Under the pieces are notes generated by a model. That model made no database searches. It was not told where the DNA came from and worked only from the letters and a program-made list of their open reading frames with translations. Of a stretch of 64,000 bases of DNA, positions 19,550 to 27,165 are shown piece after piece. How positions within the stretch are numbered: position 1 is the first letter of the stretch; the number at the start of each line of letters is the position of its first letter. Source of the DNA: Ornithinimicrobium cryptoxanthini (GTDB taxonomy: Bacteria > Actinomycetota > Actinomycetes > Actinomycetales > Dermatophilaceae); contig NZ_CP099490.1 of the NCBI RefSeq assembly GCF_023923205.1, forward strand, positions 2,728,001 through 2,792,000, read 5' to 3'. Position numbers and translations under genes: made by a program.

Positions 19550-20787
19550 CCACCAGGACGCACCGCCGCACCCGCGGCCCGCTCGCCCTGCAGAGTCCCG
19601 GTTTCCGCCGCCTGACCTCCGCCTGGGTCTTCACCAACATCGCCGACAGCGCGCTCTACCTGATGCTCGCTGTGTGGGTGAAGGACCTGACCGGCTCTGA
19701 CAGCGCTGCCGGCGTCGTCTTCGCGATGCTCGGCGTGCCCGCCCTGCTCGCGCCCTTCCTCGGCCAGGTCGCCGACCGGGTGTCGCGCAAGTGGTTGCTC
19801 GTGCTCGCCAACCTCGCGGTGGCCGTCGTGGTCTGCACGATCCTGCTGGTCGACTCCGCCGCGGGGCTGTCGTGGATCTATGCCGTCGTGCTGGTCTATG
19901 CCACCGTCGCCTACCTGACCGCCGCGGCACAGACCGGCCTGGTCCGCGACCTGCTGCCCGACGAGCACCTCGCCTCCGGCAACGGCCTGCTCTCCAGCGT
20001 CGACCAGTCGCTGCGGCTGGTCTCCCCACTGGTGGGCACGGCACTGTATGCCGTGTGGGGGCCGCACGCGGTCGTCATACTCACTGCCGTTGCCTTCCTG
20101 GTCGCAGCCGGGCTGCTGGCCACGGTCAAGGTCCTGGAGTCACCCCCGGAGACAGCCGAGGAGCGCGGCAGCTACTGGACCGAGCTGACCGCCGGCTTCC
20201 GCCACCTGGCCGCCAACCCCGTCCTGTCGCGGCTGACCCTCGTGATCGCGATCACCTTCGGGGCGACCGGGTTGGTCAACGTGGCGGTCTTCCCGATCAT
20301 CGAGCAGGGGCTCGGGCTGCCCACCGAGGCGCTCGGACCGCTGGTCGCCGTGCAGGGCATCGGAGCCGTCATCGCCGGGCTGACCGCCGCTGCGGTGATC
20401 AACCGTCGCGGCGAGGTCTGGACCTTTGGCGCGGGCGTGCTCATCCTGGCCATCGGGCTCATCCCCGGAGTCACGACGAGCCTGGTGGCTGTCGGCGCGG
20501 GGCTGGCCGCCATCGGCTTCGGCGTCACCTGGTCGGTCATCTCCTTCATCACGCTGCGCCAGCGCCTGACCCCGGCCCGCCTGCAGGGTCGCACCGGGGC
20601 GGCCACGGCCATCGCGATCAACCTGCCGCAGACGGTGCTGACGTTCCTGGCCGCGGCGATCATCGGGACCATCGACTACCGGCTGCTGATCATCGTCACG
20701 GCTGTCGCAGCGCTGGCCTCTCTGTTGCTCATGCCGCGCGGCTCGACCGTCTCGCAGACGGCGCCCGGGGCGGACGCAACTCCCTAG
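19546..20787 (+). CDS. MFS transporter, 413 aa
   Basis: Twelve predicted helices, MFS_3/MdfA-like. The first loop signature is PFLGQVADRVSRKW. It starts with GTG inside the ArsR stop (GTGA), so it is translationally coupled. Control by an ArsR of the HTH_20 type is typical for drug efflux, but the substrate is unknown. Confidence 0.88.
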   Translation: MTTRTHRRTRGPLALQSPGFRRLTSAWVFTNIADSALYLMLAVWVKDLTGSDSAAGVVFAMLGVPALLAPFLGQVADRVSRKWLLVLANLAVAVVVCTILLVDSAAGLSWIYAVVLVYATVAYLTAAAQTGLVRDLLPDEHLASGNGLLSSVDQSLRLVSPLVGTALYAVWGPHAVVILTAVAFLVAAGLLATVKVLESPPETAEERGSYWTELTAGFRHLAANPVLSRLTLVIAITFGATGLVNVAVFPIIEQGLGLPTEALGPLVAVQGIGAVIAGLTAAAVINRRGEVWTFGAGVLILAIGLIPGVTTSLVAVGAGLAAIGFGVTWSVISFITLRQRLTPARLQGRTGAATAIAINLPQTVLTFLAAAIIGTIDYRLLIIVTAVAALASLLLMPRGSTVSQTAPGADATP

Positions 20788-20859
20788 CATGCTTCATGTC
20801 GAAACAGGCCCGACCCGTTCGTCATCACGGTGTCAGACCGCTCACTGAAAGGACCTGCC

Positions 20860-21216
20860 ATGACCGATTACGTCGTCATGTTTCCCGTCGACAACGAGGC
20901 CGACTGGCAGGCCGGCACCGAGGCAGATCACCAGGCCACCTACGACACCGACGCCGAGTTCGCGGCGCTCCTTCGGGCGTGCGGCGGCGCGGTGACCAGC
21001 GGCGCCGGGCTCACCCACAGCAGCCAGGCGCGCACCCTCACGCGCGGAGCGCAGCAGACCGTGCAGGTCACCGACGGACCGTTCGCTGAGTCCGTTGAGC
21101 AGATCTCGGGCTTCTATCTCGTCACGTGTGAGGACTACGACGCGCTTACCGAGGCTGCGCAGGTGCTCACCCGCGCCCATCCCGTCGTGGAGATCCGCCC
21201 GGTCGAGTCGTCCTGA
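20860..21216 (+). CDS. YciI-related DGPF-domain protein, 118 aa
   Basis: VQVTDGPFAESVEQISGFYLV carries the DGPF motif of the PF03795 family, a dimeric alpha-beta barrel often linked with ECF sigma factors. No sigma factor is adjacent here. ATG 20860 has AAAGGA SD. Function unknown; perhaps an isomerase- or dehydratase-like small protein. Confidence 0.83.
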   Translation: MTDYVVMFPVDNEADWQAGTEADHQATYDTDAEFAALLRACGGAVTSGAGLTHSSQARTLTRGAQQTVQVTDGPFAESVEQISGFYLVTCEDYDALTEAAQVLTRAHPVVEIRPVESS

Positions 21217-21308
21217 GGCGGCCAGACGCCGCAGGAACAGAAAGACGTATCGCCTTCATCTCAGGAGCGGATGCCGCTCCCCCTCCACCCGGCTGAGAGA
21301 CTGGTGGG

Positions 21309-21704
21309 GTGAGCCAGCCAGAACTTGAGCAGACCTACTATGACCGCGTCGGGGGGCACGAGACCTTCGTCAAGCTCGTGCACGAGTTCTATCTCGGTGT
21401 CGCCCAGGACGAACCGCTGCGCGAGCTCTATCCCGAGGAGGACCTCGGCCCGGCCGAGGACCGCCTGCGGCTCTTCCTCGAGCAGTACTGGGGCGGCCCC
21501 AAGACCTACTCCGAGACACGCGGCCACCCGCGGCTGCGGATGCGACACGTGGACTACAGGGTGACCCCGACCCAGCGCGACCGCTGGCTCAAGCACATGT
21601 TTGCCGCGATCGACACCCTCGACCTGGCCCCGATGGACGACGAGTTGATGCGCGGCTACATGTCGCATGCGGCGAACTTCATGATCAACGCCGAGGACGA
21701 CTGA
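21309..21704 (+). CDS. glbO: Group II truncated hemoglobin (GlbO)
   Basis: 131 aa with GlbO hallmarks: YDRVGGHETF, LYPEEDLGPAEDRLRLFLEQ, YWGGPKTYSE and RGHPRLRMRH with the proximal HisF8 in MRH. TrpG8 is in RDRWLKHM and the CD1 Tyr in ELYPEED. GlbO proteins bind O2/NO and can support respiration or NO detoxification. Start GTG 21309. It is followed by an acetyltransferase gene, but no operon partner is clear. Confidence 0.95.
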   Translation: MSQPELEQTYYDRVGGHETFVKLVHEFYLGVAQDEPLRELYPEEDLGPAEDRLRLFLEQYWGGPKTYSETRGHPRLRMRHVDYRVTPTQRDRWLKHMFAAIDTLDLAPMDDELMRGYMSHAANFMINAEDD

Positions 21705-21751
21705 GGTCTCGCATGCCGAGGGGCCGGTCGGATTTCACTAGAGTGCGGCCG

Positions 21752-22321
21752 GTGGAGCAGCACACCGACCGTGACCGCACCGACCTGAGGTTCAGGCGGG
21801 CCGGACGCGAGGACACCGCGGCGGCGCAGGCCGCCTACCAGCAGATCATCGAGCATCTGGGTGCGACGGTTGACTACCCCCACTGGCACTCGGAGAACCA
21901 CCCGAGCCCTGCCGAGGTCGAGCAGTGGGTCGAGGCCGGTGACCTCTACCTCGCCCTCGCCCCGGTCGATGCCGACGACGAGCAGATCGCGGGGGCGATG
22001 GTCCTCGACCACCACGCGCCTGCGGCCTACCAGGACGCGTCGTGGGCGATCGAGGCCGCTTCCGAACGGGTGCTGGTGGTCCATGCCCTGGGCGTCCATC
22101 CGGGCTTCCTCCGCCAAGGGGTGGCCCGGTTCCTCGTCCACGCCTCGCTAGAGGTGGCGCGGCAGAAGGGGTGCCGGGCGGTCCGTCTGGACACCTATGT
22201 CGAGAACCTGCCGGCCCGGCGCCTCTATGCCAGCCAGGGGTTCGACGACCTGGGCATTCACACGCTGCACTATGACGGCACCGACCTGACCCAGTTCCAC
22301 CTCTTCGAACGCGTGCTCTGA
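21752..22321 (+). CDS. GNAT family N-acetyltransferase, 189 aa
   Basis: Residues 85-170 have the GNAT core: VLVVHALGVHPGFLRQGVARFLV includes the acetyl-CoA-binding turn (R/Q-x-x-G-V/I-A). NLPARRLYASQGF is the C-terminal GNAT segment. GTG 21752 is chosen because TAGAGT (21739-21744) ends seven bases before it; an in-frame ATG at 21713 is also possible. The substrate is unknown. Confidence 0.83.
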   Translation: MEQHTDRDRTDLRFRRAGREDTAAAQAAYQQIIEHLGATVDYPHWHSENHPSPAEVEQWVEAGDLYLALAPVDADDEQIAGAMVLDHHAPAAYQDASWAIEAASERVLVVHALGVHPGFLRQGVARFLVHASLEVARQKGCRAVRLDTYVENLPARRLYASQGFDDLGIHTLHYDGTDLTQFHLFERVL

Positions 22322-22344
22322 CCTGACTCCGGCCGCTGCGGCAT

Positions 22345-22368
22345 GGTTATCCACAGGGCCGGATCCGG
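22345..22368. repeat. 24-bp DnaA-box-containing repeat, left of toxin-antitoxin operon
   Basis: GGTTATCCACAG followed by GGCCGGATCCGG. It matches the repeat at 23279-23302 in 23 of 24 positions; TTATCCACA is the canonical DnaA box. The two copies enclose the DUF1778-GNAT operon. Confidence 0.7.
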
Positions 22369-22481
22369 CCGTGGAGAATTCGTGCCAGGGTCACCGCCAG
22401 CAGAGCAGCGAGAGGGCGCAACGTGGTCCCCGTGGACGACTACTGCCCGAATGTGCACACAGGAGGCGTACAGTGCGGACT

Positions 22482-22766
22482 ATGTCCGAGACACCTGGTC
22501 GCAAGGCGGCCCGCCTGGCGATGCGACTCACCCCAGAGCAGGACGCGCTGATCCGGGAGGCTGCCGCCACGACCGGTCAATCACTGACCGAGTTCGTCAC
22601 CACGGCAGCCGTCGCGCGCGCCCAGGACAGCCTGGCTGACCGGCGGATGTTCCGTCTCAGCGACGAAGCATGGGCAGAGTTCTCTGCACTCCTAGACCGC
22701 CCTGGGCAGCGCGTTCCATCGTTGGCCGCCCTGCTCGACGAGCAGGCTCCGTGGGACAAGGACTGA
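22482..22766 (+). CDS. DUF1778-family antitoxin, 94 aa
   Basis: Ribbon-helix-helix N-terminus (RKAARLAMRLTPEQDALIREAAATTG) with TEFVTTAAVARAQDSL, typical of DUF1778/TacA antitoxins. The C-terminal segment (FRLSDEAWAEFSALLDRP) is the toxin-neutralising part. ATG 22482 has TACAGT at 22469-22474, seven bases before (leaderless). The stop touches the toxin GTG (22767). It should neutralise and, with the toxin, autoregulate. Confidence 0.9.
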   Translation: MSETPGRKAARLAMRLTPEQDALIREAAATTGQSLTEFVTTAAVARAQDSLADRRMFRLSDEAWAEFSALLDRPGQRVPSLAALLDEQAPWDKD

Positions 22767-23270
22767 GTGACACCGCTGCAGCCTCGCCCGATCCGGGCCA
22801 GAGACGACTGCACGGCGTTCGAGTCTGGTGAGCCGTCGCTCGACGGCTACCTGAGGGACCGAGCCCTGAGCAACCACCTCGCGGATCTGGCCCGGTGCTA
22901 TGTCTGCACCGAGGTGGCCAGCAACAGGGTGCTTGGTTACTACACCCTGTCGGCCGTGGCGGTGTCGCGCAGCGCCCTTCCCGGAAGGGCCCGTCGCAAC
23001 GCTCCCGATCCGGTCCCCGCAGTGCTGCTCGGTCGTCTCGCAGTCGACAGGATGGCTCAGGGCAGCGGGCTCGGACGCCTGCTCGTCCGCGATGCCATCG
23101 TGTCGACTCTGGCCGCGGCTGACCGCATCGGCGTGCGGGCGCTGCTCGTCCACGCGCTTCACGAGCGCGCTGCCAGCTTCTACGGCGGCCTCGGGTTCGC
23201 GACGTCGCCGACCGATCCACTGCACCTCTACGTGTTGCTCGCCGACGTGCGCAGGTCCCTGCCCGGCTGA
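22767..23270 (+). CDS. GNAT-family toxin of a DUF1778-GNAT (TacAT/AtaRT type) pair
   Basis: 167 aa. The N-terminus (IRARDDCTAFESGEPSLDGYLRDRA) is the block specific to GNAT toxins that acetylate aminoacyl-tRNA. The acetyl-CoA turn is RMAQGSGLGRLLVRDA. A catalytic Tyr is expected in the final AASFYGGLGF. GTG 22767 directly follows the antitoxin stop, and AAGGA lies just upstream. Known family activity blocks translation by acetylating charged tRNA; the tRNA target cannot be predicted from sequence alone. Confidence 0.9.
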   Translation: MTPLQPRPIRARDDCTAFESGEPSLDGYLRDRALSNHLADLARCYVCTEVASNRVLGYYTLSAVAVSRSALPGRARRNAPDPVPAVLLGRLAVDRMAQGSGLGRLLVRDAIVSTLAAADRIGVRALLVHALHERAASFYGGLGFATSPTDPLHLYVLLADVRRSLPG

Positions 23271-23278
23271 GTCCGCAG

Positions 23279-23302
23279 GGTTATCCACAGAGCCGGATCC
23301 GG
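23279..23302. repeat. 24-bp DnaA-box-containing repeat, right of toxin-antitoxin operon
   Basis: GGTTATCCACAG followed by AGCCGGATCCGG, 9 bp after the toxin stop and about 55 bp before the DUF2786 gene. Single difference from the copy at 22345. Confidence 0.7.
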
Positions 23303-23355
23303 GTGTCGGTCCTTCGTGGCACCGTGGAGTCCGCATCGTCAGGGAGGAGACTTGT

Positions 23356-24531
23356 ATGTCGGCAGCGACAGCCGGTGGGCACCGCACCGGAGACCCGGGG
23401 ACCCGTTTCGACCAGTTGCTTGAGCAGGTGTGGGACAGGGGATGGGAGCCGCTCGACCTGCACCGACTCCTGGTGCGTGACGGTGATCCCGTCGCGACGA
23501 GCCTTCTGGGTGACCTGGTGGCGGCAAACCTGGCGCGCTACTCAGCCGTCACGGTCGAGGACCGGTGGCACACCCAGGTGGAGGAGATCGGTGCGTCGGT
23601 GTGGTGGGGCCCTGCGGACGATCCCGTGGCAGCCCGGGCCGACCGCGCCAAGGGCGGCTGGGCCGCGGTCAGCAAGGCCGGCATCCGGCTGGAGCGGACC
23701 ATGCTGTTGCTGCCGCAGATCGAGCGGCTCAGCGCCCGACCGGGGAGCGCCCGGCCTCACTCGGCTCCAGGACCAGACGTCGACCAACGCCTGCTCACGA
23801 AGGTCAGGATGATGCTGGCGAAGGCAGAGGCCACCACCTTTCCCGCGGAGGCCGAGACGTTCACCGCGGCGGCACAAAAGCTCATGTCCCGCCACAGCAT
23901 CGACCGGGCCATGCTCGACCAGAGCTCCGGGAGGGGCGACGGTGCCACGGCGATCCGCCTCGGCGTGGACCGCCCCTACGAGTCGGCGCGCTTCCAGCTC
24001 ATCTCCACGATCGCGCGAGCCAACCGCTGCACGGCTGTGTGGCAGAAGGGGTTGGGCTTCAGCACTGTCGTCGGGTTCCCCACCGACCTGAGGGCCGTGG
24101 AGCTGCTGTTCACCTCCCTGATGGTCCAGGCAACGGCTGCCATGACGGCACAGGGGTCGCGGGAGGACTGGTCCGGGCGCAGCCGCACCCGCTCGTTCCG
24201 CAACAGCTTCCTGACCGCCTATGCCGTGCGGATCGGCGAGCGCCTGGACGCTGCGGCCCGCGAGGCACAGGTCGAGAGTGAGAGCCAGTGGGGCGACGAC
24301 CCGGGACCGAGCGGCCCGGGCGGGGAGGGTCGCTCGGACCGCACGGCGCTGGTGCGAGTGCTCGCCCAGCGTGACCAAGAGGTGGAAGACGCCGTCGCAC
24401 AACGATTCCCACGTCTGCGACACACCCGGAGCAGGGCCACCTTCGACGAGGAGGGGTGGTCCTCTGGGACGTCCGCCGCCGACCGTGCCGACCTGGGGGC
24501 GCCAGGCCGACTCGGCAGGACCGGCAACTAG
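23356..24531 (+). CDS. DUF2786 domain protein, 391 aa
   Basis: The DUF2786 block is LLTKVRMMLAKAEATTFPAEAETFTAAAQKL followed by MSRHSID, at about residues 152-190. The N-terminal 130 aa hold a separate helical region with two tryptophan-rich turns (VWWGP and GGWAAV). A region rich in Arg/Ser follows (about 265-290) and then a charged C-terminus. Family function is unknown; phage and plasmid members exist. ATG 23356 has AGGGAGGAG. The adjacent repeat and TA operon suggest an accessory module. It overlaps the convergent TetR gene by 4 bp. Confidence 0.8.
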   Translation: MSAATAGGHRTGDPGTRFDQLLEQVWDRGWEPLDLHRLLVRDGDPVATSLLGDLVAANLARYSAVTVEDRWHTQVEEIGASVWWGPADDPVAARADRAKGGWAAVSKAGIRLERTMLLLPQIERLSARPGSARPHSAPGPDVDQRLLTKVRMMLAKAEATTFPAEAETFTAAAQKLMSRHSIDRAMLDQSSGRGDGATAIRLGVDRPYESARFQLISTIARANRCTAVWQKGLGFSTVVGFPTDLRAVELLFTSLMVQATAAMTAQGSREDWSGRSRTRSFRNSFLTAYAVRIGERLDAAAREAQVESESQWGDDPGPSGPGGEGRSDRTALVRVLAQRDQEVEDAVAQRFPRLRHTRSRATFDEEGWSSGTSAADRADLGAPGRLGRTGN

Positions 24532-25286
24532 TCGCGGGGGCCGGCTGCCTGCCGGGCCGCGAGTCCCTCGATCAGCAGCTCCAAGCCGAACTCATACTCC
24601 GTGTCCACGCCCGACTCATCCTCGAGCACCGGTCCACCGGCGTAGTTGCCGGCCAGGAAGAAGGGCGCCGCATAGGGCAGGCGCTCTGCCGTGATCACCT
24701 CACCGAGCTCAGCCATCGCGTCCGGCCCGAACTCCAGGTCCTCCTGGTCGGCGAGGTCACGCTCCAGGTTGGAGAAGCTGGCGACGTAGGAACTGATGAC
24801 CAGGACGAGGCTGATGATCTCCTGCTCGCTCAGTTCCAGCGCGCGCACCGCCTCCATCCCACGGTCAACGACCTCCATCGTTCCCGGGAGGAGAACCGAC
24901 ACCGGCCCTCGCTGGACCTCGAGCAGCCAGGGATGCTGTCGATACATGCTCTGGAGCTCTGCGACCCAGGTGCGCAGGTTCTCCCTCCAGTCGTCCCCGC
25001 TCTTCCTCCGCGGTGGCAGGAGCCAGTCCGCACCGCTCATGAGCAGGAGCAGTTCCTCCTTGTTCGCGACATACCGATACAGGGACATCGTGGTGAAGCC
25101 CAGGGACTCGGCCACGCGCTGCATGGTCACCGCACCCAGCCCGTGCTCATCGGCGATCTCGATGGCCTGTTTCACGATCTTCTCGTGGCTGAGCCCGCGG
25201 CTGGGACCGCGCTGCGGCGCCGCGTGCGCCCCCCACGCAATGGCCACCACTCGCGGCACACCACTATCCGTCATCTCACCAGCCAT
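24528..25286 (-). CDS. TetR/AcrR family regulator of the DrrAB-type exporter, 252 aa
   Basis: HTH: LGAVTMQRVAESLGFTTMSLYRYVANKEELL at about residues 50-81, preceded by a basic arm (RGPSRGLSHEKIVKQ). The C-terminal domain belongs to the TetR_C_1 (tetracycline-repressor-like) class. ATG 25286 has TAGACT six bases before it and TTGACT near -35, so the message is leaderless. It is divergent from the ABC exporter and faces three 16-bp operator repeats; it most likely represses that operon and itself. Confidence 0.88.
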   Translation of the reverse strand: MAGEMTDSGVPRVVAIAWGAHAAPQRGPSRGLSHEKIVKQAIEIADEHGLGAVTMQRVAESLGFTTMSLYRYVANKEELLLLMSGADWLLPPRRKSGDDWRENLRTWVAELQSMYRQHPWLLEVQRGPVSVLLPGTMEVVDRGMEAVRALELSEQEIISLVLVISSYVASFSNLERDLADQEDLEFGPDAMAELGEVITAERLPYAAPFFLAGNYAGGPVLEDESGVDTEYEFGLELLIEGLAARQAAGPRD

Positions 25287-25308
25287 GAGATCAGTCTAGT
25301 CAATTAAC

Positions 25309-25356
25309 TGTGTACGTCACACGCTGTGTATGTCATACTCTGTTTATGTCATACAC
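25309..25356. promoter_or_regulatory. Three tandem 16-bp operator repeats
   Basis: TGTGTACGTCACACGC, TGTGTATGTCATACTC and TGTTTATGTCATACAC follow each other without gaps; each contains a GTGTAyGTCAyAC dyad. The third covers the start codon (ATG 25346) of the ABC ATPase gene, so occupancy would block both initiation and translation. CATACT (25334-25339) is the leaderless -10. Confidence 0.75.
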
Positions 25357-26314
25357 ACCTGATGCTGTCACAGACACTTTCACTGATGAGACCGTGATCG
25401 AGGTGTCCGGGCTGCGCAAGGGCTACGGCGGCCACGAGGTGCTGCGAGACCTGGACCTGTCGCTCGGGCCCGGCGTGCACGCGCTGCTCGGGCCGAACGG
25501 AGCTGGCAAGACCACCCTCGTCAACATCCTGACCACCCTGGTCCCCCACGACGAGGGGACCGTCAAGGTGCTGGGCATGGACACGCGCACCGACGCCCAC
25601 CGCATCCGGCACCGGATCAGCGCCACGGGCCAGTTCGCCGCCGTGGACGAGATCCTGACGGGGCGCGAGAACCTGGTGATGATGGCCCGCCTGCTGGGGT
25701 TGCGGCCCCGGGCGGCGCGCCGCCGGGCAGGGGAACTGCTCGACCGCTTCGATCTGGGGCAGGCTGCCGGTCGCGCGACACGCACCTACTCCGGCGGCAT
25801 GCGGCGGCGCCTCGACCTGGCGGTCAGCCTGATCTGGCCGCCGCAGGCGCTCTTCCTGGACGAGCCGACGACCGGCCTGGACACCCGCAGCCGCCTCACC
25901 CTGTGGGAGCAGATCCGGACCCTGGCTGCCGAGGGCACCAACGTCTCCCTCACCACGCAGTATCTCGAGGAGGCCGATCAGCTGGCTGACCAGATCGCCG
26001 TGCTCGACGGCGGCCGGATCGTGGCCAACGGCACCGCTGCCCACCTCAAGGGGCTGGTCGGCAGCGACGTGGTCCGGGCGCTGGACGCCACCGGCGCCGT
26101 GGTGCGTGAGGAGACCACCGACGGCACGGCCGCCGACCTGGCCAGGGTCACTGCGGCGCTGGCCGCGAACGACCCGACCTGGCGGGTGGAGCTGCACCGG
26201 CCGACCCTCGACGACGCCTTCCTGCAACTTACCGACCACGCCGCCACTGAGGCGGCCGACCCCACCGACAGCGCCACTGACGAGCACGACCTGATCCTGG
26301 AGGCCACCCGATGA
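25346..26314 (+). CDS. DrrA-like ABC exporter ATPase, 322 aa
   Basis: Walker A GPNGAGKTT near residue 50, signature YSGGMRRRLDLA near 152, Walker B ALFLDEPTTGLD near 172, H-switch replaced by a Gln (LTTQYLEEADQLAD) as in DrrA-type daunorubicin-resistance ATPases. The C-terminal extension (about 235-322) is the DUF4162 type. ATG 25346 is chosen over an upstream start at 25310 because the repeat array and -10 lie there. It overlaps the permease gene by 4 bp. Confidence 0.92.
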   Translation: MSYTPDAVTDTFTDETVIEVSGLRKGYGGHEVLRDLDLSLGPGVHALLGPNGAGKTTLVNILTTLVPHDEGTVKVLGMDTRTDAHRIRHRISATGQFAAVDEILTGRENLVMMARLLGLRPRAARRRAGELLDRFDLGQAAGRATRTYSGGMRRRLDLAVSLIWPPQALFLDEPTTGLDTRSRLTLWEQIRTLAAEGTNVSLTTQYLEEADQLADQIAVLDGGRIVANGTAAHLKGLVGSDVVRALDATGAVVREETTDGTAADLARVTAALAANDPTWRVELHRPTLDDAFLQLTDHAATEAADPTDSATDEHDLILEATR

Positions 26315-27099
26315 CCACCCGGGCTCCGGCACCCAGCCGGGGGTCCGGCATACTCACCGCCTCTGCCGTCTTCGTCGGCCGGGCCGCCCGGCACAGCCTG
26401 CGCGACGTCGAGTCGATGCTGATGGCGGTCATCCTGCCGGTGATGCTGATGCTGATGTTCACCTACGTCTTCGGTGGGGCGATCGCTCCGGACGGCGGCT
26501 ATTTGGACTATGTCGTCCCCGGCATCGTCCTGACCTGCGCCGGGTTCGGGGCCGCCTCGACCGCGGTCGGTGTCGCACAGGACATCACCACGGGCACGAT
26601 CAACCGGTTGCGGACCATGCCGGTGTCCAGCGCGACCGTCCTGGTCGGGCACGTCGTGGCGAGCCTGCTCCGCAACCTGTTCGCCACCGGCGTCGTCCTG
26701 TTGGTCGCGGTCCTGATCGGCTTCCGTCCCGACGCCGGGCCGCTGGACTGGCTGGGCGCGGTCGGTCTGCTGGCGCTCTACATCCTGGCGATCACGACGG
26801 TCTTCGCGATGCTCGGTCTGGTCGCCCACTCCCCCGAGGCGGCCAACGGCTATGGCTTCGTGCTGCTCTTCCTGCCCTATGTCTCCAGTGCGTTCGTGCC
26901 GGTCGAGACGATGCCGGGCTGGATGCAGGGCTTTGCGGCCAACCAACCGATCACTCCGGTCATCGAGGCGACCCGTGCGCTCTTTGCCGGCGCCTCGCCA
27001 GGGTCGAACGCACTGGTCGCGATCGTCTGGTGCGTCGGCATCATCGCGTTCGCGGCGGCGCTGACGGCCTACCTGTTCCCCCGCCGCGTGGCGCGCTGA
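26311..27099 (+). CDS. DrrB-like ABC-2 type exporter permease, 262 aa
   Basis: Six hydrophobic helices. The ABC-2 signature region around YVVPGIVLTCAGFGA and INRLRTMPVS marks the daunorubicin-type DrrB family. ATGA overlap with the ATPase gene. Together they form a drug/lipid exporter in the membrane, regulated by the divergent TetR. Confidence 0.9.
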   Translation: MTTRAPAPSRGSGILTASAVFVGRAARHSLRDVESMLMAVILPVMLMLMFTYVFGGAIAPDGGYLDYVVPGIVLTCAGFGAASTAVGVAQDITTGTINRLRTMPVSSATVLVGHVVASLLRNLFATGVVLLVAVLIGFRPDAGPLDWLGAVGLLALYILAITTVFAMLGLVAHSPEAANGYGFVLLFLPYVSSAFVPVETMPGWMQGFAANQPITPVIEATRALFAGASPGSNALVAIVWCVGIIAFAAALTAYLFPRRVAR

Positions 27100-27165
27100 G
27101 CCGTATGCCGAGGGGCAGGGCCGCGGATTTCGCCGGGGGTCGCGGGTCACCCACAATGGTGACCC

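Noticed and set aside
25309..25356. CRISPR-like repeat
   Set aside because: Three gapless 16-bp dyads in a divergent promoter; an operator explains it.
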